Origin: Miniphocaeibacter halophilus
Lineage (GTDB): Bacteria; Bacillota; Clostridia; Tissierellales; Peptoniphilaceae
DNA length: 64,000 bases
Direction of reading: 5' to 3'
Assembly (NCBI RefSeq): GCF_016458825.1
Contig: NZ_CP066744.1
Location: forward strand, 1,547,868-1,611,867
In this document: positions 54,431-62,380 of the stretch, one piece after another
Layout of the letters: every line of letters starts with the position of its first letter
Numbering within the stretch: the stretch's first letter is position 1
Position numbers and translations under genes: made by a program
The notes under the pieces: model-generated
Database searches by the model: none
What the model saw: only the letters and a program-made list of their open reading frames with translations
What the model was told of the DNA's origin: nothing

Positions 54431-55420
54431 ATGAAAAAAATAATCAACAATCCGGAAAATGTTTTAGAGGAAATGTTAGAAGGAATGCTAAAAGCAAATC
54501 CCAATACTTTAAAAAGAATAGAGGGAACTGATGTTATAATCAATATAAATTCTCCTATTAAAAACAAGGTTGCTTTAGTTTCTGGAGGAGGAAGTGGTCA
54601 CGAGCCGGCTCATGCAGGATTTGTAGGAGAAGGTATGTTAGATGGAGCTGTTTGTGGTTCGGTATTTACTTCACCTACACCAGATCAGGTTTTTGAAGCT
54701 ATAAAAGCTGTTGATTCCGGAAAGGGAACTTTGTTAATTGTAAAAAACTATACTGGTGATGTAATGAATTTTGAAATGGCTAAGGATTTGGCGGATATGG
54801 AAGGAATAGAAGTAGACTATGTTATAGTAAATGATGATGTGGCCGTTGAAGACAGTACTTTTACAGCAGGTAGAAGAGGTATAGCAGGAACCGTATTTGT
54901 ACATAAAATCGCCGGAGCAAAAGCTTCAAAGGGAGCAGAATTAAGTGAAGTAAAGGCAGTAGCAGAAAAAGTTATAAATAACACCAGAAGTATGGGAATG
55001 GCCTTGTCACCTTGTATTGTACCAGCCGTGGGAAAACCAAATTTTATTCTAGCTGAAGATGAAATGGAAATAGGTATAGGAATTCATGGAGAACCGGGAA
55101 TTAGTAGAGAAAAAATAAAAACAGCAGATGAAATAGTAAAGGAACTTTTAGACAATATTTTGAAGGATATTGATTATTCCAATTCTGAAGTTGCGGTTAT
55201 GGTTAATGGTATGGGTTCAACTCCATTAATGGAACTATATATTGCAAATAATGCTGTATATGATATTTTAGAAAATAAAGGAATAAAAATTTATAAGACT
55301 TTTGTAGGTGAATATATGACATCATTGGAAATGTCCGGTTTTTCAATTACATTATTAAAATTAGATGATGAGTTGAAAGAACTTTTAGATTATGAGACAA
55401 AAGCACCTTTTTTTAAGTAG
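54431..55420 (+). CDS. dhaK: Dihydroxyacetone kinase subunit DhaK
   Basis: Substrate-binding subunit of the PTS-type dihydroxyacetone kinase, 329 residues. GGGSGHEPAHAGFVGEGMLDGAVCG is the start of the binding site, VKNYTGDVMNFEMA and NDDVAVEDSTFTAGRRGIAGTVFVHKIAGA follow, and the histidine that binds dihydroxyacetone as a hemiaminal is in GIGIHGEPGI. AGGAGG precedes the ATG. dhaL and dhaM follow at 8-bp spacing. Confidence 0.97.
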   Translation: MKKIINNPENVLEEMLEGMLKANPNTLKRIEGTDVIININSPIKNKVALVSGGGSGHEPAHAGFVGEGMLDGAVCGSVFTSPTPDQVFEAIKAVDSGKGTLLIVKNYTGDVMNFEMAKDLADMEGIEVDYVIVNDDVAVEDSTFTAGRRGIAGTVFVHKIAGAKASKGAELSEVKAVAEKVINNTRSMGMALSPCIVPAVGKPNFILAEDEMEIGIGIHGEPGISREKIKTADEIVKELLDNILKDIDYSNSEVAVMVNGMGSTPLMELYIANNAVYDILENKGIKIYKTFVGEYMTSLEMSGFSITLLKLDDELKELLDYETKAPFFK

Positions 55421-55428
55421 GAGTAGTT

Positions 55429-56052
55429 ATGAAAGTAGATAATGTAAAAAAGATAATAATAAATATTGGTAATATTATGGAAGAGAATAAATCCTTTCTT
55501 TCGGAGTTAGATGCTGCCATAGGTGATGGTGACCATGGTCATAATATGGCTAAGGGATTTAATTTTGTTATAGAGGATTTTAACAATAATGATTATGATG
55601 ATTTAGGTTTGTTGTTTAAGAAAGTAGCAATGCTTTTAATATCAAATGTTGGTGGAGCTTCAGGACCGTTATATGGTACTGCTTTTATGGAAATAAGTAA
55701 AGAATTTAGTGGTAGGGATGAATTAAATATTTCTGATTTGGAAAAAATACTAGAGCTTTCTTTAAAGGGAATCAAGTTAAGGGGAAAGGCTGAACTAGAT
55801 GATAAGACCATAATAGATGCACTACAACCTGCATACTTATCAGTTAAAAAAGATTTGGAAAATAATGAATCTGAAAATCAAGTATTGGAAAACATGGTAA
55901 TGGCAGCAGAAAAAGGCGTTGAACATACTAAGGAAATTATAGCTAAAAAAGGTAGAGCTAGTTATCTTGGAGAAAGAAGTATTGGTCATCAAGATCCTGG
56001 TGCAACTTCAACTTATTTAATTTTAAAAACAATAAAAGATAATATTATTTAG
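55429..56052 (+). CDS. dhaL: Dihydroxyacetone kinase subunit DhaL
   Basis: ADP-binding subunit that transfers phosphate from its bound nucleotide to dihydroxyacetone on DhaK. The metal and phosphate site is AIGDGDHGHNMAKGF, with the conserved aspartates, and GGASGPLYGTAF, RGKAELDDKTIIDALQPA and GRASYLGERSIGHQDPGATS complete the pattern over 207 residues. The ADP is recharged by phospho-DhaM. Confidence 0.97.
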   Translation: MKVDNVKKIIINIGNIMEENKSFLSELDAAIGDGDHGHNMAKGFNFVIEDFNNNDYDDLGLLFKKVAMLLISNVGGASGPLYGTAFMEISKEFSGRDELNISDLEKILELSLKGIKLRGKAELDDKTIIDALQPAYLSVKKDLENNESENQVLENMVMAAEKGVEHTKEIIAKKGRASYLGERSIGHQDPGATSTYLILKTIKDNII

Positions 56053-56060
56053 GTGGTAAT

Positions 56061-56450
56061 ATGGTAGGAATTGTTGCAATATCCCATAGTGGAAAATTAG
56101 CGGAAGGGATTTTAGAAATAACAGAACAAATGGCTAAAAATGCACCTGTTATTGCAGTTGGCGGTACAAATGACGGAAGAATAGGTACCGATATTAATAG
56201 AATTTTAAATGCTATTAATGAAGTTTATTCAGAAGATGGTGTGTTAATTTTTTATGATTTAGGTTCTGCTATGATGAATGCCGAAATGGCTGTAGAATTT
56301 TTAGATGAGGATAAAAAAAGTAACATAGAAATTGTTGACGCTGCTTTTGTTGAGGGAGTAATTTCAGCAGCGGTATATTCTAATATAAATATGGATAAGG
56401 AATTTATTTTAGATGAAATGAAAAAAATTAAAATAAATAAAAGAGATTAA
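56061..56450 (+). CDS. dhaM: Dihydroxyacetone kinase phosphoryl donor DhaM (EIIA-type domain only)
   Basis: A 129-residue mannose-EIIA-like domain. His9 in GIVAISHSGKLAEGI is the phosphorylated residue; GGTNDGRIGTDINRI and DLGSAMMNAEMAVEFL are DhaM-specific. Unlike E. coli DhaM there are no HPr and EI-like domains, so phosphate must come from the general PTS proteins encoded elsewhere. A terminator follows. Confidence 0.95.
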   Translation: MVGIVAISHSGKLAEGILEITEQMAKNAPVIAVGGTNDGRIGTDINRILNAINEVYSEDGVLIFYDLGSAMMNAEMAVEFLDEDKKSNIEIVDAAFVEGVISAAVYSNINMDKEFILDEMKKIKINKRD

Positions 56451-56456
56451 AACATT

Positions 56457-56497
56457 AAAATATGCTATAAATAAACCAATTTTAGCATATTTTAATA
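56457..56497 (+). terminator. Intrinsic terminator of dhaKLM
   Basis: AAAATATGCTA (56457-56467) pairs perfectly with TAGCATATTTT (56483-56493). Confidence 0.8.
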
Positions 56498-56522
56498 ATT
56501 ATAAACAGAAAAGGAAAAGTAT

Positions 56523-57404
56523 ATGAATATTATTAAAACTGAAGGACTAACAAAGTATTATGGCAGGTCCAGAGGAATCGATAATTTAGATTTAGAGGTA
56601 AAAAAAGGAGATGTCTTTGGTTTTATTGGACCAAATGGTTCAGGGAAAAGCACTACTATAAGATTACTCTTAGGTTTAATTTCTTCCAGTAAGGGCAAGG
56701 GAGAAATATTTGCTGAAGACATTAAAAAATATAGGTATGAGAACTTAAAGGATATTGGTTATATTCCATCTGAAACAATGTTTTATAAGGGAATGAAAGT
56801 TAAGGATGTAATTTCTTTTTCATCTAAATTATATAATAGAAGCACTGAAACAGAAGCTAGGAAGTTATGTGAAAGATTTAATTTAGACTCTAATAAAAAA
56901 GTTGAAGAACTATCTTTAGGTAATAGAAAAAAAGTTAGTATTGTCTGTGCCTTTCAACATAAACCAAGTTTATATATTCTTGATGAACCAACGAGTGGTT
57001 TGGACCCATTAATGCAAAAAGAGTTTTTTGAACTAATTAAAGAAAGAAATAGAGAAGGAGCAACGGTGTTTTTATCATCTCATGTTCTTTCGGAAATACA
57101 ACTATATTGTAATAGGGCTGGAATAATACGTGAGGGAAAACTAATAGCTTGCGATACTGTAGCTAATTTGTCTAATACACAAGCTAAGAGAGTGAATTTA
57201 TTTGGTATAAAAGATATTGAATATATTGATGGTATAGCAGATATCCATAGAAATGATAGAGGAATTAACTTTTTATATAGTGGAAACATAAACACATTAA
57301 TTAAAAGCTTAACCGATTTAAATTTAGAGGACATAACTATAACAGAACCTTCATTAGATGAAATATTTTTACATTATTATAATGGAGGCGATGAAAGACA
57401 ATGA
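56523..57404 (+). CDS. ABC transporter ATP-binding protein, CcmA/NatA exporter type
   Basis: A 293-residue ATPase with Walker A GPNGSGKST, signature ELSLGNRKKVSI, Walker B LYILDEPTSGLDPLMQKEF and switch His in FLSSHVLSEIQ, plus a 70-residue carboxy-terminal extension. With the permease directly behind (4-bp overlap) it forms a two-gene ABC-2 type exporter. Such pairs export bacteriocins, drugs or lipids; the cargo here is unknown. Confidence 0.92.
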   Translation: MNIIKTEGLTKYYGRSRGIDNLDLEVKKGDVFGFIGPNGSGKSTTIRLLLGLISSSKGKGEIFAEDIKKYRYENLKDIGYIPSETMFYKGMKVKDVISFSSKLYNRSTETEARKLCERFNLDSNKKVEELSLGNRKKVSIVCAFQHKPSLYILDEPTSGLDPLMQKEFFELIKERNREGATVFLSSHVLSEIQLYCNRAGIIREGKLIACDTVANLSNTQAKRVNLFGIKDIEYIDGIADIHRNDRGINFLYSGNINTLIKSLTDLNLEDITITEPSLDEIFLHYYNGGDERQ

Positions 57405-58189
57405 TTATATTAAAACATGAACTTAAATTATCAAGATTTTCACTTTTTATATGGACGTCAATATTAACAGTCTTAATGGTAATAATTATGTTAATATACC
57501 CTGAAATGAAAAAAGATATGGACGGAATTAATAATCTTTTTGAGAATATGGGAAGTTTTAGTTCTGCCTTTGGAATGGACCAGATAAATATAGGAACTGC
57601 TATGGGGTATTATGGTATTGAAGCAGAAAATGTTATAGGAATAGCAGGTGGTTTTTTTGCTGCGCTATTGGGAATTAGTATTTTGTCTAAGGAAGAGAAA
57701 GATAGAACAGCTGAATTTTTATTATCCCATCCTATAAGTAGAAGTAAAATAGTATATGAAAAGTTTTTATCGGTAATAATTCAAATTTTAATTCTAAATA
57801 TTGTAATAACCTTATTTTCTGCAATATCATTTTTTATTATTGATGAAAAACTAAAATTAAAGGAGTTTTTATTATTACATATTGCTTTTTTGATAATGCA
57901 AATTGAAATTGGCTCAATTTGTTTTGGATTATCGGCATTTTTTAGGAAAAGTGGCCTGGGAGTAGGTATAGGATTAACAGCTATTTTATATTTTTGTAAC
58001 ATAATTAAAAATATTACAACAAGTGCAGATTTTCTAAAATATATTACACCATATGGATATACGGAAGTTTCTTATATATTAACCGAGGGCAAATTAGATT
58101 TAAAGCTAATAGGCTTAGGGTTATTATACGCCTTAGTATTTGTAATATTCGGCTTTATAAAATATATAAAAAAAGATATTTATGTATAA
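57401..58189 (+). CDS. ABC-2 type transporter permease
   Basis: A 262-residue membrane protein with about six hydrophobic segments (near 15-35, 78-95, 120-145, 150-172, 180-200 and 238-256). The SILSKEEKDRTAEFLLSHPISRSKIVYEKFLSVIIQI segment between the second and third helices is typical of ABC-2 exporter permeases. Its start overlaps the ATPase gene by 4 bp. Confidence 0.9.
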   Translation: MIILKHELKLSRFSLFIWTSILTVLMVIIMLIYPEMKKDMDGINNLFENMGSFSSAFGMDQINIGTAMGYYGIEAENVIGIAGGFFAALLGISILSKEEKDRTAEFLLSHPISRSKIVYEKFLSVIIQILILNIVITLFSAISFFIIDEKLKLKEFLLLHIAFLIMQIEIGSICFGLSAFFRKSGLGVGIGLTAILYFCNIIKNITTSADFLKYITPYGYTEVSYILTEGKLDLKLIGLGLLYALVFVIFGFIKYIKKDIYV

Positions 58190-58243
58190 ACAAGTTTTGA
58201 TATTACAAATATAGTTAAAGTATTATTACTATGATATAATTAA

Positions 58244-58271
58244 TTGATAAATATGGACTAATAAATATAAT
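58244..58271 (+). promoter_or_regulatory. Promoter of the folate operon
   Basis: TTGATA (58244-58249), 16 bp, TATAAT (58266-58271), placing the start near 58279, where a hairpin begins. Confidence 0.65.
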
Positions 58272-58279
58272 ATAAAGTT

Positions 58280-58324
58280 AATTAAGGGGATGGTTCATAA
58301 GTAACTTGTCCTCTTAATTTTTTG
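58280..58324 (+). promoter_or_regulatory. Terminator-like hairpin leader of folC
   Basis: AATTAAGGGGA (58280-58290) pairs with TCCTCTTAATT (58309-58319, one G-T), inner GTT/AAC, and six T follow before the GAGG ribosome site of folC. The leader would consist almost wholly of this hairpin, suggesting attenuation; no ligand or factor is identified. Confidence 0.5.
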
Positions 58325-58333
58325 AGGAAATTT

Positions 58334-59812
58334 ATGGAAATTTTAAATGAGAAAGAATTTGAATATTGTTTAAGCGAAATAGAAGATAATTTTAAATTAG
58401 AAAATACTTCAATAGATGAAATAAAAAGAAGCGATAATTTAATAGACAAATATAAATTATTAAGAAAATATTTAAAGAATTTAGATAAGACAGAAATATA
58501 TGAAATTAAAGAAAAAATTAACAGGTTTTTATTTATTAACGAAGAAAGAGAATGGCAAAAACAAGGAATTAGTCTTGGACTTAATAGAATGAACAAACTT
58601 TTGAAATTGTTAGATAATCCTGAGGATTACTTAAAAGTAATCCATGTAGGAGGAACAAATGGAAAAGGTTCTACAAGTGCTTATTTACAGTCTATTTTAA
58701 AAGAAAGTGGTTTAAAAGTAGGTTTGTTTACAAGTCCTTCAGTTATTTCCAACAACGATGGTATTAGAATAAATGATGATTTTATTAGCTTTGAAGATGG
58801 CTATGATTACTTAAGTAAAATAAAAAGTATTTGGCTTAAAAATTACGGCGAAGATGATTTTATAACATATTTTGAAGCTTTTACTGCAATGGCATTACTT
58901 TATTTTAAAGATAAAAATGTTGATTTTGCAATATTTGAAGTGGGACTAGGCGGCCGATACGATGCAACTAATATATTTAAAAAGAAAGTATTATCGGTAA
59001 TAACCAATATTGGAATAGATCATATTGGGATACTTGGAAATTCTCTAGAGGAAATAGCATATGAAAAAGCTGGAATTATTCAAAAAAAAGACCATGTTGT
59101 AGCCTATCCTTCACCTGAAGATGCCTTAAATATTATAAAAAAAGTATGTAGAGAAAAAGATGCAAAACTCACAATTTTAGAAAAAACAGACATTAAAAAT
59201 ATTAGTTTAAATTCTAACTACAATATATTCTCATATGGTAAATATAAGAACATAAAAACTAAAATGGTTGGAAATTATCAAGTATATAATTGTGCATTAG
59301 CATTACTGTGTTTAGAAAAATTAGAAGAACAAGGATTATTGAGTATTTCTGAAAAAAATATAAGAAATGGTATATTAAAAACATCCTGGCCAGGTAGACT
59401 TGAATGGGTTTCTGATTCTCCAAGAATATTAATTGATGGTGCACATAACGTAGATTCAATAAATAATTTAGTTAGTTTTTTAAAAAAACTAAAATACAAT
59501 AAATTAAAAATTCTTATGGGCGTATTAAAAGATAAAGAATATGATGAGATTTTCAAGATTATATCATCATTAGATGCAGAATTTTATCTCACAGAAGTAC
59601 CTTATGAAAGCAGAAAAATGACTGTAGATGAAATGAAAAAAGTTTTAAAAAAGTATACAGAGCATATTTATACTTTTAAAAATCCTGAAGATGCTTTAAA
59701 TGTAATTTTAAAGGGTAATAGTGAAAATAATGTAATAGTTTTAACAGGATCGTTTTATCTTATTTCAAAATTAAGAAATAAATTAATAAATAAAGAACAA
59801 GTAATTGATTAA
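58334..59812 (+). CDS. folC: Folylpolyglutamate synthase / dihydrofolate synthase with N-terminal extension
   Basis: Adds glutamate to dihydropteroate or folates, ATP dependent. The P-loop VGGTNGKGSTSAYLQSIL lies at 107-114, then TSPSVISNNDGIRIN, FEVGLGGRYDATNIF, NIGIDHIGILGNSLEEIAYEKAGII and PGRLEWVSDSPRILIDGAHN are all as expected. In standard FolC the P-loop is near residue 45-50, so about 60 extra residues (MEILNEKEFEYCLSEIEDNFK...), charged and helical, sit at the front. GAGG six bases before ATG 58334 supports the start. First gene of the folate operon. Confidence 0.93.
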   Translation: MEILNEKEFEYCLSEIEDNFKLENTSIDEIKRSDNLIDKYKLLRKYLKNLDKTEIYEIKEKINRFLFINEEREWQKQGISLGLNRMNKLLKLLDNPEDYLKVIHVGGTNGKGSTSAYLQSILKESGLKVGLFTSPSVISNNDGIRINDDFISFEDGYDYLSKIKSIWLKNYGEDDFITYFEAFTAMALLYFKDKNVDFAIFEVGLGGRYDATNIFKKKVLSVITNIGIDHIGILGNSLEEIAYEKAGIIQKKDHVVAYPSPEDALNIIKKVCREKDAKLTILEKTDIKNISLNSNYNIFSYGKYKNIKTKMVGNYQVYNCALALLCLEKLEEQGLLSISEKNIRNGILKTSWPGRLEWVSDSPRILIDGAHNVDSINNLVSFLKKLKYNKLKILMGVLKDKEYDEIFKIISSLDAEFYLTEVPYESRKMTVDEMKKVLKKYTEHIYTFKNPEDALNVILKGNSENNVIVLTGSFYLISKLRNKLINKEQVID

Positions 59813-59881
59813 TTTAACAAAAAAGATATATTTAAATAGAATTTAATGTTAAAATTATAAATAGAACAAGAGGAGGCAACT

Positions 59882-60238
59882 ATGATATTAATAAAAGAAT
59901 TTGAATTTGATGCAGCTCATAATTTAGTCCATTATAAAGGAAAATGTGAGAGACTACATGGGCATACCTATAAATTAGTAGTTAAACTTGAAGGTACTAA
60001 AGACAAAGAGGATATGATATTTGATTTTGTCGAATTAAAACACCTAGTAAATGAAAAAATATTATATGAATTTGATCATGGTTATTTAAATGACTTTATA
60101 GAGCAGCCATCTGCTGAGAATATAGCAGAATATATTTGGAATAAATTAGAACCAATGGTAAAAAGAGATAATTGTAGATTATATGAAATAGAAGTATGGG
60201 AAACAAAAACATCTGGAATTGTTTATAGAGGAGAATAA
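59882..60238 (+). CDS. 6-pyruvoyl-tetrahydropterin synthase family protein (QueD/PTPS), CExxHGH type
   Basis: A 118-residue COG0720 enzyme. Zinc ligands are His13 (FDAAHN), His26 and His28 (LHGHTY). Before them come adjacent Cys22 and Glu23 in GKCERLHGH: Cys is the catalytic residue of QueD/PTPS, Glu that of the PTPS-III forms that make the folate precursor 6-hydroxymethyl-dihydropterin. It stands between folC and folE2 in an operon without folB, so it probably replaces dihydroneopterin aldolase. A queuosine role is the alternative, but no other que genes are here. AGAGGAGG precedes the ATG. Confidence 0.88.
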   Translation: MILIKEFEFDAAHNLVHYKGKCERLHGHTYKLVVKLEGTKDKEDMIFDFVELKHLVNEKILYEFDHGYLNDFIEQPSAENIAEYIWNKLEPMVKRDNCRLYEIEVWETKTSGIVYRGE

Positions 60239-60249
60239 GGAGGCAACTA

Positions 60250-61023
60250 ATGAAAGATGTCCAACAACAAGTTGATGAAAGAGATATATATTTAAATGAA
60301 GTAGGAATTAAAGATTTAGTGTTTCCTATTGAAATTAAAAACAAAGATGGAAAATGGCAAACTACTCATGCAAAAATAAGTCTTTCCGTAGACTTGGATC
60401 CTTCCCAAAGAGGGACCCATATGTCCAGATTTGTAGATATAATTCAAAAAAATAATCGAATAGATTTGAAACATATAAAGAATATACTGGCAGTAATACA
60501 GGAAAAACTAGGAGCAAAAAAGAGTTTCATAGAACTTGAATTTGAATATTTTATAAAAAAAGAAGCTCCTGTTTCAAAGAAGATTTCATATATTAATGTT
60601 GGAGTAAAATATAAGGCTTGGTTAGGTGATACCTTTGAATTTGAAATGACTGTCAATACACCTGCAACAACATTATGTCCTTGTTCAAAAGAAATTTCAG
60701 AAGTTAGTGCACACAATCAAAGAGCAAACATTTCCATAACTGTTAGGTCTAATGAATTTATTTGGATAGAAGATTTAGTAAAAATTTCTGAAGATTCTGC
60801 ATCATCACCGGTATATGCACTTTTAAAAAGACCGGATGAAAAATATGTAACAGAATATGCTTATGAAAATCCTAGATTTGTTGAAGATGTTTGTAGAGAA
60901 GTCAAAATTCAATTAGATGAAAATAAAATAGCAACCAGATATAAAATATTAGTGGAAAGTTTTGAAAGCATTCATAATCATAATGCTTTTGCAAAAATAA
61001 TAAGTGAGGCGATGCTTAAATGA
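60250..61023 (+). CDS. folE2: GTP cyclohydrolase FolE2 (type IB)
   Basis: Makes 7,8-dihydroneopterin triphosphate from GTP, the first pterin step. The 257 residues have the FolE2 hallmarks: SVDLDPSQRGTHMSRFVDI near 46-64, and TLCPCSKEIS with Cys143 and Cys145 (metal site), followed by SAHNQRANISITV. FolE2 is unrelated in sequence to FolE and can use metals other than zinc. TAAGGAGGC lies before the ATG. It overlaps folP by 4 bp. Confidence 0.95.
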   Translation: MKDVQQQVDERDIYLNEVGIKDLVFPIEIKNKDGKWQTTHAKISLSVDLDPSQRGTHMSRFVDIIQKNNRIDLKHIKNILAVIQEKLGAKKSFIELEFEYFIKKEAPVSKKISYINVGVKYKAWLGDTFEFEMTVNTPATTLCPCSKEISEVSAHNQRANISITVRSNEFIWIEDLVKISEDSASSPVYALLKRPDEKYVTEYAYENPRFVEDVCREVKIQLDENKIATRYKILVESFESIHNHNAFAKIISEAMLK

Positions 61024-61859
61024 AGCACATAACTTTAAAGGACGGAAGAATAAAAGAGTTTTCAAAAAAAATGGATTTTATGGGAATAATTAATGTAACA
61101 GATAATTCTTTCTATTCAGGTTCAAGGACCTATAATACCGATGATGCAATAAAAAGAGCCAAAAAGCTAATAGAAGAAGGAGCTACATTTTTAGATATCG
61201 GTGGAGAATCAACAAGACCTGGTTCTGATCCGGTAGATGCCGAAGAGGAGATTAATCGTGTTTGTCCAGTAATAAAAGAAATAAAAAAATTGTATCCGGA
61301 GGTACTATTGTCTGTTGACACATATAGATCAAAAACTGCCTTAGCGGCAATTGAAAATGGAGTAGACATAATAAACGATATTTCAGGACTAACCTTTGAT
61401 GAAAATATGGTAAAAGTTATAGCGGAAACAAAAGTACCATTAATTTTAATGCACATAAAAGGTAAACCGAAAACAATGCATGTTAAACCCCATTACGATA
61501 ATGTAGTAAAAGAGGTTTATGAATTTTTAGAAGGACAAATTAATTACGCTTATGAAAATGGTGTAGAAAAAAATAAAATTATAATTGATTTAGGTATTGG
61601 ATTTGGTAAGAATGCAGAACATAACATAGAATTATTAAAAAATATATCTTATTTCGATACACTAAATTTACCACATTTATTAGCAGTTTCAAGAAAAAAA
61701 TTTATAGGAAAAGTATTAAACTATGAAGATGCAAAAGATAGACTATTTGGTACAATTGGAATTTCAGTTTATGCAAGAACAAAGGGAATTGAAATAGCAA
61801 GAGTTCATGATGTAAAAGAAAATCTTGAAGCTGTAAGAATGGTTGAGGAATTTTTATGA
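61020..61859 (+). CDS. folP: Dihydropteroate synthase
   Basis: Joins 6-hydroxymethyl-dihydropterin diphosphate to p-aminobenzoate; the sulfonamide target. Signature blocks are MGIINVTDNSFYSGSR (usual form NVTPDSF, here one residue shorter), LDIGGESTRPGSDPV, SVDTYRSKTA, INDISGL, LMHIKGKPKTM, IIDLGIGFGK and LLAVSRKKFIG. The 279-residue length is normal. Start ATGA overlaps the folE2 stop, and its end overlaps folK in the same way. Confidence 0.96.
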   Translation: MKHITLKDGRIKEFSKKMDFMGIINVTDNSFYSGSRTYNTDDAIKRAKKLIEEGATFLDIGGESTRPGSDPVDAEEEINRVCPVIKEIKKLYPEVLLSVDTYRSKTALAAIENGVDIINDISGLTFDENMVKVIAETKVPLILMHIKGKPKTMHVKPHYDNVVKEVYEFLEGQINYAYENGVEKNKIIIDLGIGFGKNAEHNIELLKNISYFDTLNLPHLLAVSRKKFIGKVLNYEDAKDRLFGTIGISVYARTKGIEIARVHDVKENLEAVRMVEEFL

Positions 61860-62311
61860 TAGCATTTATTGCCTTAGGCTCAAATATGGGAGATAGGAAT
61901 AAATATTTAGAAGATGCAATTGATTTAATAAATAAAAGAGTTGGTAGAGTATTAAAAAGATCTTCTATTTTAGAAACAAAGCCTTATGGCTATACAGAAC
62001 AAGATAATTTTTTAAATATGGCAATAAAAATAGACACAGAACTTTCTCCAAGGGATTTATTAAAGAAATTACTTCAAATTGAAGCTGAACTTGAAAGAGT
62101 AAGACTTATAACTTGGGGGCCTAGGACTATTGATTTGGATATAATTTATTACGGTAATGAAATTATAGACGAAGATGATTTGAAAATTCCTCATATTGAT
62201 TTGTATAATAGGGATTTTGTTTTAAAACCAATAGTTGAAATAGATAGGGATTTTATTGACCCTAGAAAAAACAAAAAAGTAAGTGAACTATTAGAAGAGT
62301 TAAATAAATAA
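61856..62311 (+). CDS. folK: 2-amino-4-hydroxy-6-hydroxymethyldihydropteridine diphosphokinase
   Basis: Pyrophosphorylates the pterin before FolP. IALGSNMGDRNKYLEDAI at the amino end, ILETKPYGYTEQDNFLNMAI, and the catalytic WGPRTIDLDIIYYGNEIIDEDDLKIPH segment are intact in 151 residues. In many Firmicutes folB is fused to or beside folK; here no FolB sequence is present. Last gene of the operon, followed by a strong terminator. Confidence 0.96.
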   Translation: MIAFIALGSNMGDRNKYLEDAIDLINKRVGRVLKRSSILETKPYGYTEQDNFLNMAIKIDTELSPRDLLKKLLQIEAELERVRLITWGPRTIDLDIIYYGNEIIDEDDLKIPHIDLYNRDFVLKPIVEIDRDFIDPRKNKKVSELLEELNK

Positions 62312-62312
62312 A

Positions 62313-62362
62313 AATAAAAATGCCCTAAAACTATAATAAGTTTTAGGGCATTTTTATTTTAT
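62313..62362. terminator. Bidirectional terminator between folK and the M20 hydrolase gene
   Basis: A 17-20 bp stem, left arm 62313-62332, right arm 62339-62358, with T-tracts for both directions. Confidence 0.9.
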
Positions 62363-62380
62363 AATAATATTAATATGAAT

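Noticed and set aside
58280-58324. Folate-type or preQ1 riboswitch before folC
   Set aside because: The leader is a single hairpin of about 40 nt without the conserved cores of the THF or preQ1 aptamers.
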